A stretch of 64,000 bases of DNA, from contig NZ_CP016783.1 in the NCBI RefSeq assembly GCF_002288385.1, positions 558,001 through 622,000 on the forward strand, read 5' to 3'. Positions 45,533 to 53,638 of this stretch are shown here, in pieces. Numbering within the stretch: the first letter of the stretch is position 1; each line of letters opens with the position of its first letter. Source of the stretch: Candidatus Planktophila lacus (GTDB lineage Bacteria; Actinomycetota; Actinomycetes; Nanopelagicales; Nanopelagicaceae). The notes under the pieces are model-generated. The model did no database searches. It was not told the origin of the DNA and saw only the letters and a program-made list of their open reading frames with translations. The position numbers and the translations under genes were made by a program.

Positions 45533-48139
45533 ATGGCCCAGAAGCGTTTATTACTTATCGATGGCCATTCGATGGCATATCGCGCCTTCTTCGCACTTCC
45601 CGCCGAGAATTTCACAACCGCGCAAGGTCAACATACAAATGCTATTTATGGCTTTGCGACGATGTTGATTTCACTTTTAAAGGATGAGAAGCCAACCCAC
45701 GTTGCCGTTGCCTTTGATGTTTCACGTAAGACATTCCGCACCGATATCTTCCCTGATTACAAAGCCAATCGCGCTAAGACTCCGGACGAATTCCGTTCGC
45801 AGATGTCTTATCTAAATGATTTGGTTACAGGATTCGGAATAACCCAGTTTGCACTTGAAGGTTACGAAGCTGATGACATCATCGCGACGATTACCAAACA
45901 AGCCGAACGAGAAGGTGCTGAAGTACTCATCTGTACGGGTGATCGGGACAGCTTTCAGTTGGTGACAGATAAGACCACTGTTCTCTATCCAAAGCGCGGA
46001 GTCTCCGAAATGGTGCGCATGACGCCAGATGCCGTGCAAGAAAAATACGGCATGAGCCCTGACCAATATCCTGATTTTGCCGCGTTACGCGGAGACCCCA
46101 GCGATAACTTGCCATCGATTCCAGGCGTTGGTGAAAAGACCGCTGCAAAGTGGATAGTCGAATATGGCTCACTTCAAGATTTAATTGCAAACGTAGATAA
46201 AGTCGGCGGCAAGGTAGGTCAATCACTTCGCGACAACATCAACGATGTCATTCGAAATCGCGAACTAACTCAACTCGTGCATGATGCACCGATCGAATAC
46301 CAAGTAGAAGCACTCGCATGGGCCGGCGTGGTCGAAAGTGATCTCACCAAGTTATTTGAACAACTTGAGTTTCGAACCCTCAAAGATCGATTAAAGCCAA
46401 TTCTTAATCCCGACTCAGTAGTCAAAGAGGTAAAGGGTCAGAGCAACAACGATGAGTTCACGCTCTTTGCCCCAGTGATCGAAGGCGGAACTCTGTCACC
46501 TGAAGAGTTAAGTGAGAAGATATCTCAGCACTCAGGAGATATCGCTCTATCTTTTGAGCTACTTGATGAGAAGTTGCATCGTTATGCAGTTGCCTTTAAT
46601 CCGAGCGATGTCTATTTAATTCATTCGGCACAGATGGGGGAGTGGGCCCAGGATCCAAAAGTTTCGAAGATTGCACATGATGCCAAGTCGCTGGCTCGTG
46701 AAAACCTACTCGATGGAGTTGTTTTCGATACTGCACTCGCTGCATATCTTGTAAATCCAGGTGTGCGAGCACAGGAGTTATCCGATCTATTAGAGCGCTG
46801 GGGAGATGGTGCTCAAATTGATACCTCTTCTCCAGAACAATCACTTCTTACAAGCGCCGCCGCCCTCTTTAAATTACGTGGCTCACTTCTAACCGAGATG
46901 AAAGATCGCGGTGTACTTGCCCTCTTTACAGATTTAGAACTTCCTATTGCGCGCCTCCTCGCAGTTATGGAGAACCGTGGCATCGCCGTTGATCGCAAAG
47001 AGCTTGAAAAGTTAGCGACATTCTTTGAAGGAGAAGTCGCGCGCGAGACAAAGGCAGCTCACCTAGCCGCTGGCCATGAATTTAACGTGGCATCTCCAAA
47101 ACAGCTACAAGTTGTTCTCTTCGATGAGCTAAACCTGCCAAAGACGAAGAAGATCAAGACTGGATTTACAACCGATGCCGAGGCGCTTAACTGGTTATTT
47201 GAAAAGACTAAGCATCCACTCCTTGAATCACTTCTTCGCATTCGAGAAACCAAGAAGTTAGGCACAACTGTCGAAGGTCTTATTGCAGAAATAGGAAGTG
47301 ATGGAAGAATCCGCACCCACTTTGCGCAAACAGTTGCAGCAACGGGTCGTCTTTCATCTGTCGGACCAAACCTGCAGAACATTCCGGTACGCACCGAAGA
47401 AGGACGCAGTATCCGTAACGCATTTATCGCAGGTAAAGGCTTTAGTGGACTCTTAACTGCAGATTACAGCCAGATCGAAATGCGGATCATGGCTCATCTC
47501 TCAAATGATGCCGGGCTACTTGCAGCATTTGAAACCGGTGAAGATCTACACGCCACCGTTGCTGGTCTTGTCTTTGGTGTGAAAGCCAATGAAGTTGATT
47601 CAGAGATGCGCCGTCAGATCAAAGCGATGTCTTACGGACTTGCCTACGGCTTGAGTTCTTATGGTCTTGCCGCGCAGTTAGATCTCTCACCACCTGCGGC
47701 GCAGGATTTAATGGATCGCTACTTCCAACGTTTTGGTGGAATCCGCGATTACTTGAGCAGCGTCGTAGAACAAGCACGTAAAGTTGGATACACCGAAACC
47801 GTTATGGGGCGCAGACGCTACCTGCCAGATCTAATGCACGATAACCGCCAGCGCCGCGAGATTGCAGAACGCATGGCGCTAAATGCTCCGATTCAAGGCT
47901 CAGCCGCCGACATCATCAAACAGGCGATGCTAAATGTCGAGCGCGCGTTGATTAGCGAGAACCTTAAATCACGTCTCTTGCTGCAGGTTCACGATGAGTT
48001 GATCCTTGAAGTTGTAGCGGGTGAAGAAGAAGTTCTAACTAATTTGGTGCGACGTGAGATGGGTTCTGCCTTCCCGCTTCGCGCACCGCTTGATGTAAGC
48101 GTCGGTATCGGTAAGAGCTGGAACGAAGCTGCACACTAA
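45533..48139 (+). CDS. polA: DNA polymerase I
   Basis: Repair and Okazaki-fragment polymerase (868 residues). The N-terminal 5' nuclease domain has LLLIDGHSMAYRAFFAL, FDVSRKTFRTDIFPDYKANR and the metal-binding TGDRDSFQL and GDPSDNLPSIPGVGEKTA. The middle 3'-5' exonuclease domain looks inactive: the position of the first DxE motif reads ALSFELLDEK. The C-terminal polymerase domain has TGRLSSVGPNLQNIPVRTE, motif A LLTADYSQIEMR, and motif C QVHDELILEV. Loss of proofreading residues is common in actinobacterial PolA. Confidence 0.96.
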   Translation: MAQKRLLLIDGHSMAYRAFFALPAENFTTAQGQHTNAIYGFATMLISLLKDEKPTHVAVAFDVSRKTFRTDIFPDYKANRAKTPDEFRSQMSYLNDLVTGFGITQFALEGYEADDIIATITKQAEREGAEVLICTGDRDSFQLVTDKTTVLYPKRGVSEMVRMTPDAVQEKYGMSPDQYPDFAALRGDPSDNLPSIPGVGEKTAAKWIVEYGSLQDLIANVDKVGGKVGQSLRDNINDVIRNRELTQLVHDAPIEYQVEALAWAGVVESDLTKLFEQLEFRTLKDRLKPILNPDSVVKEVKGQSNNDEFTLFAPVIEGGTLSPEELSEKISQHSGDIALSFELLDEKLHRYAVAFNPSDVYLIHSAQMGEWAQDPKVSKIAHDAKSLARENLLDGVVFDTALAAYLVNPGVRAQELSDLLERWGDGAQIDTSSPEQSLLTSAAALFKLRGSLLTEMKDRGVLALFTDLELPIARLLAVMENRGIAVDRKELEKLATFFEGEVARETKAAHLAAGHEFNVASPKQLQVVLFDELNLPKTKKIKTGFTTDAEALNWLFEKTKHPLLESLLRIRETKKLGTTVEGLIAEIGSDGRIRTHFAQTVAATGRLSSVGPNLQNIPVRTEEGRSIRNAFIAGKGFSGLLTADYSQIEMRIMAHLSNDAGLLAAFETGEDLHATVAGLVFGVKANEVDSEMRRQIKAMSYGLAYGLSSYGLAAQLDLSPPAAQDLMDRYFQRFGGIRDYLSSVVEQARKVGYTETVMGRRRYLPDLMHDNRQRREIAERMALNAPIQGSAADIIKQAMLNVERALISENLKSRLLLQVHDELILEVVAGEEEVLTNLVRREMGSAFPLRAPLDVSVGIGKSWNEAAH

Positions 48140-48143
48140 GGGG

Positions 48144-49370
48144 CTAAGTAGTAGTTGGTGAATTATCAGACATAGCTGCGAGATCTTCTTCATCTGTTGG
48201 TATGCGATCTGCCGCAGATAAACGTTTCTTTCCTAAATTAAGAATGATAAATCCGGTAACGATAGTGAAGCAGGTTATGGAGAGAGCAAATCGCGGTGAA
48301 TAAGTCTCTGCGATCCAACCACCAGCAGCAGCACCAATTGACATCAGAGTTCCTTCAACAGTCCAGATCCAACCCATCATTCCAACTGCCGAACCCTTAG
48401 GGCGCACCGCCTCCATAACTTCCCAGTAAAAGACTTGGATCGTTCCGCCTACCAAACCTAGGAATGAAGCGGCAATAACCATCGACCAGCCTGGATAAGT
48501 AAAGACGATCGGTATTGAGATGAAGATCCAAATCAAGTAGGTAATTCGCATCGCCTTAAGTGCAGATACTTTCTTTGAGACAAGACCGCCAAGAAGTCCA
48601 CCAAAGATATTTGCGATTCCCATCGCCGCTAAAATCCAAGCAGTTCTGTGGGGCACTTCTTCTAAAGTTGCGAAAGCTGGAACGGCTACATCGAAAACGC
48701 CCCAACCGAAACCAATAAAACACCCCTCGATCATCAGCAATTGAATTGCCTTGTGGCGCCAGAGGGAGATGTGATTCTCTTCTTTCTTCTCTGGGATCCA
48801 ATTACGAGAAACTTTGGTAATCGCTAAACCGCCGCCTCCTATCAACATAAAGATGGAAGCCACCACAAGCGGGCTTCCTGGACGTGATGAGAGAGCCAAT
48901 GAAGTGGCAATAACCGGACCTAGAACACCTGCAGAACTCATTACCGATGTATCTACGGCATAAGCGGTGCGCAAGAAATCTTTTGGAACGACATCGCGCC
49001 ACAACGGACGTACTGAGAGATTAATTGGAGGCGCGGTAATTCCCATAATGAAGGCGGCCAACAAAATACCATTTCGATTTTCCATAGTATTTAAAATCAA
49101 CATCATTCCGGCGTAACCTGGAACAAAAATACGCAGTGGCCATTTCTGTCCATATTTATCCATCAACATGCCACGTAATCCAGCAGTTGCGGCGCCCGCG
49201 ACAGAGTTAATTCCAATAGCAAATCCCGCAGCAGCAATCGAGCCGGTTGCATCTTCAGTCTTAAAGAAAATGGCGAGTGCAACCATGCCGTAGGCGACAC
49301 GGGCCGGGAATGCTGAGAGAACTAAGACCCATACATTGGGAATGGCAAAGAGTTCTCTGTAGCGTTTCAT
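48144..49370 (-). CDS. MFS transporter
   Basis: Major facilitator superfamily permease (408 residues) with twelve predicted hydrophobic segments and a long central cytoplasmic loop near residue 190-200. MLMDKYGQKWPLRIF after the second span matches the D-x-x-G-x-R/K-type motif A, although weakly. GLLGGLVSKKVSALKAMR is its repeat in the second half. The substrate cannot be told from sequence. It converges with polA with four bases between and diverges from rpsA. Confidence 0.85.
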   Translation of the reverse strand: MKRYRELFAIPNVWVLVLSAFPARVAYGMVALAIFFKTEDATGSIAAAGFAIGINSVAGAATAGLRGMLMDKYGQKWPLRIFVPGYAGMMLILNTMENRNGILLAAFIMGITAPPINLSVRPLWRDVVPKDFLRTAYAVDTSVMSSAGVLGPVIATSLALSSRPGSPLVVASIFMLIGGGGLAITKVSRNWIPEKKEENHISLWRHKAIQLLMIEGCFIGFGWGVFDVAVPAFATLEEVPHRTAWILAAMGIANIFGGLLGGLVSKKVSALKAMRITYLIWIFISIPIVFTYPGWSMVIAASFLGLVGGTIQVFYWEVMEAVRPKGSAVGMMGWIWTVEGTLMSIGAAAGGWIAETYSPRFALSITCFTIVTGFIILNLGKKRLSAADRIPTDEEDLAAMSDNSPTTT

Positions 49371-49378
49371 TGGTTGCT

Positions 49379-49384
49379 AGTTTA
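49379..49384 (-). promoter_or_regulatory. Probable -10 element for the MFS gene
   Basis: On the minus strand TAAACT stands 8 bases before the ATG with no Shine-Dalgarno. An inverted repeat CGCCT-N7-AGGCG (49385-49401) lies immediately upstream and could bind a regulator. Confidence 0.4.
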
Positions 49385-49446
49385 CGCCTGACTATTAGGC
49401 GGATTTGCTCTAATTACTGCTAAAACCGTACGCTTACGCCCGTTCA

Positions 49447-49461
49447 CCAGAAGAGTTCTGG
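49447..49461 (+). promoter_or_regulatory. Small hairpin in the rpsA leader
   Basis: CCAGAA-GAG-TTCTGG forms a 6-bp stem 32 bases before the rpsA start. It could be an operator or an mRNA structure; no function can be assigned. Confidence 0.3.
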
Positions 49462-49493
49462 AGTCCTATTACTTTCTATCCCTACGGAGCAAC

Positions 49494-50849
49494 TTGAGCA
49501 CATCATCACCAGTCGTAGCAGTTAACGACATCGGATCGGCAGCAGATTTTCTTGCAGCAATCGAAGGCACAATCAGAAATTTCAATGACGGCGATTTGGT
49601 CGTCGGAACAGTAGTCCAAGTAGATCGCGAAGAAGTTCTTCTTGATATTGGTTACAAAACAGAAGGCGTAATTCCTTCACGCGAACTCTCAATCCGCCAC
49701 GATGCAGATCCAAATGACATTGTTAAGGTCGGCGACCGCATTGAAGCGCTCGTTCTCCAAAAGGAAGATAAAGAAGGCCGCACAATTCTCTCTAAGAAGC
49801 GCGCACAGTACGAGCGCGCCTGGGGCGAAATCGAAGGCAAGAAAGAGCGCGACGAAGTTGTCGTCGGAACAGTTATTGAAGTTGTTAAGGGTGGCTTGAT
49901 CGTTGATATCGGTCTTCGCGGCTTCTTGCCAGCCTCACTCGTTGAAATGCGTCGTGTACGCGATCTAACTCCTTACATCGGTAAGGAAGTTGAGGCTCGC
50001 ATCATCGAACTCGACAAGAACCGCAATAACGTTGTTCTTTCACGTCGCGCATTCCTAGAGCAGACCCAATCAGAGTCACGCACTACATTCTTGAACCAGC
50101 TACAAAAGGGTCAAGTTCGTACCGGCGTTATCTCATCGATCGTTAACTTCGGTGCATTCGTTGACCTTGGTGGCGTAGACGGTCTAGTTCACGTTTCAGA
50201 GCTTTCATGGAAGCACATCGATCACCCAGGTGAAGTTGTTGAAGTTGGCGATGAAGTAACCGTAGAAGTTCTCGAAGTTGATTTCGAGCGCGAGCGTGTT
50301 TCACTTTCTCTTAAGGCAACACAAGAAGATCCATGGCAAGCATTTGCGCGTACCCACACAATCAATCAGGTTGTTCCGGGCGTCGTGACAAAGCTTGTTC
50401 CATTCGGTGCATTCATTCGTGTTCATGAAGGCATTGAAGGACTTGTTCACATCTCAGAGTTGGCAGAACGCCACGTTGAGATCCCAGAGCAGGTTGTCGC
50501 TGTAGATGACGAACTATTTGTAAAGATCATCGATATCGATCTTGAGCGTCGTCGTATCTCACTATCTCTTAAGCAGGCTAATGAAGGTCATGAAGTTGAG
50601 ATCGAAGCATTCGATCCAACCCAATACGGCATGGCAGCTCGCTATGACGCAGCAGGTAACTTCATCTACCCAGAAGGTTTCGACCCTGATACTCAGGAGT
50701 GGAAGCCTGGACATGACTCACAACGCGAAGAGTGGGAACGTCAATATCAGGAAGCACAAACTCGCTTCCTTGCTCACAAGAAGCAGAAGGCAGAAGCAAA
50801 GGCAGCAGATGCTGCAGCTCCTGTTGCTGAAGAAGCAGCTGCTGAATAA
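49494..50849 (+). CDS. rpsA: 30S ribosomal protein S1
   Basis: RNA-binding protein with four S1 repeats (approximately residues 35-105, 122-188, 208-276 and 293-362), as in other Actinobacteria (six in E. coli). Each repeat has the pattern GTVxxVxxxGxxVDxGxxxGxxP/H. The C-terminus is Ala/Glu-rich. The start is TTG; GGAG (49486-49489) is placed 4 bases upstream, a slightly short spacing. A strong terminator follows. polA-MFS-rpsA-coaE-uvrB follows the Streptomyces order. Confidence 0.95.
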   Translation: MSTSSPVVAVNDIGSAADFLAAIEGTIRNFNDGDLVVGTVVQVDREEVLLDIGYKTEGVIPSRELSIRHDADPNDIVKVGDRIEALVLQKEDKEGRTILSKKRAQYERAWGEIEGKKERDEVVVGTVIEVVKGGLIVDIGLRGFLPASLVEMRRVRDLTPYIGKEVEARIIELDKNRNNVVLSRRAFLEQTQSESRTTFLNQLQKGQVRTGVISSIVNFGAFVDLGGVDGLVHVSELSWKHIDHPGEVVEVGDEVTVEVLEVDFERERVSLSLKATQEDPWQAFARTHTINQVVPGVVTKLVPFGAFIRVHEGIEGLVHISELAERHVEIPEQVVAVDDELFVKIIDIDLERRRISLSLKQANEGHEVEIEAFDPTQYGMAARYDAAGNFIYPEGFDPDTQEWKPGHDSQREEWERQYQEAQTRFLAHKKQKAEAKAADAAAPVAEEAAAE

Positions 50850-50865
50850 TTAGCAGGTAATGAGG

Positions 50866-50900
50866 AAGGGCTCACCTTCGGGTGGGCCCTTATCTCTTTT
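50866..50900 (+). terminator. Rho-independent terminator after rpsA
   Basis: An 11-bp stem (AAGGGCTCACC with GGTGGGCCCTT, one G-T pair) is capped by a UUCG tetraloop and followed by ATCTCTTTT. It is the clearest intrinsic terminator in the window, 16 bases after the rpsA stop. Confidence 0.85.
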
Positions 50901-50931
50901 ATAAAACTTCTATAAAAGTAGTTGCGGAAGG

Positions 50932-50937
50932 TAGAGT
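50932..50937 (+). promoter_or_regulatory. Probable -10 element for leaderless coaE transcript
   Basis: TAGAGT ends 7 bases before the coaE ATG, downstream of the rpsA terminator. A weak TTCTAT lies 18 bases further up as a possible -35. Confidence 0.5.
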
Positions 50938-50944
50938 CTGAACC

Positions 50945-51535
50945 ATGTTGGTTGTCGCACTTACTGGTGGAATAGGCGCAGGTAAATCTCTCGTTGCGCA
51001 GCACTTCTCAGAACTTGGCGCACGCGTTGTAGATGCAGATCAACTATCTCGTATAGCAATCGAACGTGGGTCTGAAGGTTTCGATGAAGTCATCACTCGA
51101 TTTGGCGAAAGTATCCTGCGCAACGGCGACATAGACCGCAAAGCGCTAGGTGAAATAATCTTTAAAGATAAGAGCGCTAAGGCTGATCTGGAAGCGATTA
51201 TCCATCCACGAGTTCGCGAACTTTTCTTTGAAGTTGTCAGCGATCTCGCGGCAGATGAAATCCTGATTTATGAGATCCCGTTGCTAGTTGAAACCGGCGC
51301 GGCTAGTAATTTTGATCAGATCATTACCGTCGAAGCAGATCTCGAGATTCGTAAATCCAGACTCTTAAAGCGCGGCATGTTCTCTTCCGAAATTGAATCT
51401 CGCTTAGCTGCACAGGCTTCACCATCTGAGCGTGAGGCAGTCGCTACCCACATAATCGAAAATAGCGGCGATGAAGATCAACTGCTGCGCAAGGTGGAAA
51501 ACCTCTGGGAGGAACTCCAGCGCCTTTCAAAGTAG
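50945..51535 (+). CDS. coaE: Dephospho-CoA kinase
   Basis: P-loop kinase that phosphorylates the 3'-OH of dephospho-CoA, the last step of coenzyme A synthesis. The 196-residue protein begins with VVALTGGIGAGKSLVAQ (Walker A), followed by VVDADQLSR and the lid region with LLKRGMFSSEIESRLAAQ. It is the single-domain form and lacks the C-terminal UPF0157 (GrpB) extension found in mycobacterial CoaE. The TAG stop overlaps a likely uvrB -10 element. Confidence 0.95.
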   Translation: MLVVALTGGIGAGKSLVAQHFSELGARVVDADQLSRIAIERGSEGFDEVITRFGESILRNGDIDRKALGEIIFKDKSAKADLEAIIHPRVRELFFEVVSDLAADEILIYEIPLLVETGAASNFDQIITVEADLEIRKSRLLKRGMFSSEIESRLAAQASPSEREAVATHIIENSGDEDQLLRKVENLWEELQRLSK

Positions 51536-51538
51536 GCT
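51533..51538 (+). promoter_or_regulatory. Probable -10 element for uvrB
   Basis: TAGGCT begins on the coaE stop codon and ends 6 bases before the uvrB ATG. The intervening AGGAAA could alternatively be a weak Shine-Dalgarno, so leaderless initiation is less certain here. Confidence 0.4.
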
Positions 51539-51544
51539 AGGAAA

Positions 51545-53638
51545 ATGCGCCCGATCTCTGATCTCCAAAGAAAGGTTCACCCTTTCCAGGTAATTAGCGA
51601 CTACGTTCCTGCAGGAGATCAACCTCAGGCAATCGAAGAGATCGTCACCCGAATAAACGCGGGTGAAAAAGATGTAGTGCTACTAGGTGCAACAGGTACT
51701 GGAAAATCGGCAACGACCGCTTGGTTAATTGAGCGCCTACAACGCCCGACCCTGGTTCTCGCTCCTAATAAGACTCTCGCCGCGCAGTTGGCAAATGAAT
51801 TCAAAGAGCTACTACCCAATAACGCAGTTGAATATTTCGTTTCTTACTACGACTATTACCAACCTGAAGCCTATGTTCCGCAGACCGATACCTTTATCGA
51901 GAAAGACTCCAGCGTTAACGATGAGGTCGAACGTCTGCGACATTCGGCCACGAACTCGCTCCTAACTCGTCGCGATGTCATTGTTGTCGCAACTGTCTCT
52001 TGTATCTATGGCCTTGGAACGCCGCAGGAGTACATCGACCGCATGATTCGCCTGAAGGTTGGCGATGAGATTGAGCGCAATCAACTGCTACGCAGATTCG
52101 TAGATGTGCAGTACTCACGTAACGATATGGCCTTTGAACGCGGCACCTTCCGCGTCCGCGGCGACACCATTGAAATCATTCCGATGTACGAAGAACTAGC
52201 CATCCGCATAGAGATGTTCGGCGATGAGATTGAAAAGATCATGACCTTGCATCCACTTACCGGCGAGATCATTCGCGATGAGACTGAGATCTATATCTTC
52301 CCAGCCACTCACTACGCCGCAGGCCCAGAAACGATGAAACGTGCGATGGGTGAGATCGAAGATGAACTTCAGATTCAACTTAATCTCTTTGAAAAGCAAG
52401 GAAAACTGCTTGAAGCACAGCGCCTTCGCATGCGCACAACTTTTGATCTCGAGATGATGCAGCAACTTGGGTTCTGTTCCGGTATCGAAAACTATTCCCG
52501 CCACCTAGATGGTCGCGATCCAGGATCTGCACCGAACTGTCTACTTGATTACTTCCCAGAAGATTTCTTAGTTGTTATCGATGAAAGCCACGTAACAGTG
52601 CCGCAGATTGGCGCAATGTACGAAGGCGATGCATCTCGTAAACGCACTCTTGTAGAACACGGCTTCCGACTTCCCAGCGCTCTCGATAACCGACCACTTC
52701 GTTGGCCAGAATTTCAAGAACGCGTTGGTCAGACTCTTTATCTCTCTGCAACTCCCGGAAAGTACGAAATGGAGAAGGTCGGGAGAGATGTTGTAGAGCA
52801 GGTAATTCGCCCAACTGGCTTGGTTGATCCGGGGATCATTATCAAACCAATTAAAGGTCAGATCGATGATCTCCTCAATGAAATCAATATCCGCGCGGCA
52901 AAGAATGAACGCGTACTTGTTACAACTCTGACTAAGAAGATGTCTGAGGATTTAACAGATTATCTGCAGGAACGTGGAGTCCGAGTTCGTTATCTGCACT
53001 CGGAAGTAGATACCTTGCGCCGTGTAGAACTTTTACGTGAACTTCGCTCTGGTGAATACGATGTTTTGATCGGAATCAACTTGCTCCGTGAAGGCCTTGA
53101 TCTACCTGAAGTATCACTGGTTGCAATCTTGGATGCCGATAAAGAAGGCTTCTTGCGTTCGGCGACATCTCTAATTCAGACCATTGGTCGCGCGGCACGT
53201 AACGTGTCAGGTGAAGTTCATATGTATGCCGATAACATTACAAAGTCGATGGCGCAGGCAATTGATGAAACAAATCGTCGTCGCGCCAAGCAAGTGGCCT
53301 ATAACCTCGAACGCGGAGTCGATCCACAGCCGCTACGTAAGAAGATCGCTGATATCACCGACACTATCGCCCGCGAGAGCGATGACACCGATGAACTTAT
53401 GGCGGCTCGGAAATCATCCGGTAAATCAAAAGGTTCATCTTCTGTTCTTGATATCGGATTTAACGCCCGCAGCGTTATCTCGCTACCGCGCCAAGAATTA
53501 CTTGCCTTGATAGGCTCGCTCACCGAACAGATGCGCAGCTCAGCTGCTGATCTACAGTTCGAACTCGCAGCTCGCCTGCGTGATGAGATCAGAGAGCTCA
53601 AGAAGGAGCTCCGCGGAATGGATGAGGCGGGAATTTAA
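51545..53638 (+). CDS. uvrB: UvrABC excinuclease subunit B
   Basis: DNA damage-verifying helicase-like protein (697 residues). The Walker [16 protein letters not shown], the beta-hairpin region [21 protein letters not shown] (first residues), [13 protein letters not shown] (Walker B) and [11 protein letters not shown] are conserved. The C-terminal UVR motif [20 protein letters not shown] binds UvrC. Followed immediately by uvrA, then uvrC, an uninterrupted nucleotide excision repair cassette. Confidence 0.97.
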   Translation: MRPISDLQRKVHPFQVISDYVPAGDQPQAIEEIVTRINAGEKDVVLLGATGTGKSATTAWLIERLQRPTLVLAPNKTLAAQLANEFKELLPNNAVEYFVSYYDYYQPEAYVPQTDTFIEKDSSVNDEVERLRHSATNSLLTRRDVIVVATVSCIYGLGTPQEYIDRMIRLKVGDEIERNQLLRRFVDVQYSRNDMAFERGTFRVRGDTIEIIPMYEELAIRIEMFGDEIEKIMTLHPLTGEIIRDETEIYIFPATHYAAGPETMKRAMGEIEDELQIQLNLFEKQGKLLEAQRLRMRTTFDLEMMQQLGFCSGIENYSRHLDGRDPGSAPNCLLDYFPEDFLVVIDESHVTVPQIGAMYEGDASRKRTLVEHGFRLPSALDNRPLRWPEFQERVGQTLYLSATPGKYEMEKVGRDVVEQVIRPTGLVDPGIIIKPIKGQIDDLLNEINIRAAKNERVLVTTLTKKMSEDLTDYLQERGVRVRYLHSEVDTLRRVELLRELRSGEYDVLIGINLLREGLDLPEVSLVAILDADKEGFLRSATSLIQTIGRAARNVSGEVHMYADNITKSMAQAIDETNRRRAKQVAYNLERGVDPQPLRKKIADITDTIARESDDTDELMAARKSSGKSKGSSSVLDIGFNARSVISLPRQELLALIGSLTEQMRSSAADLQFELAARLRDEIRELKKELRGMDEAGI

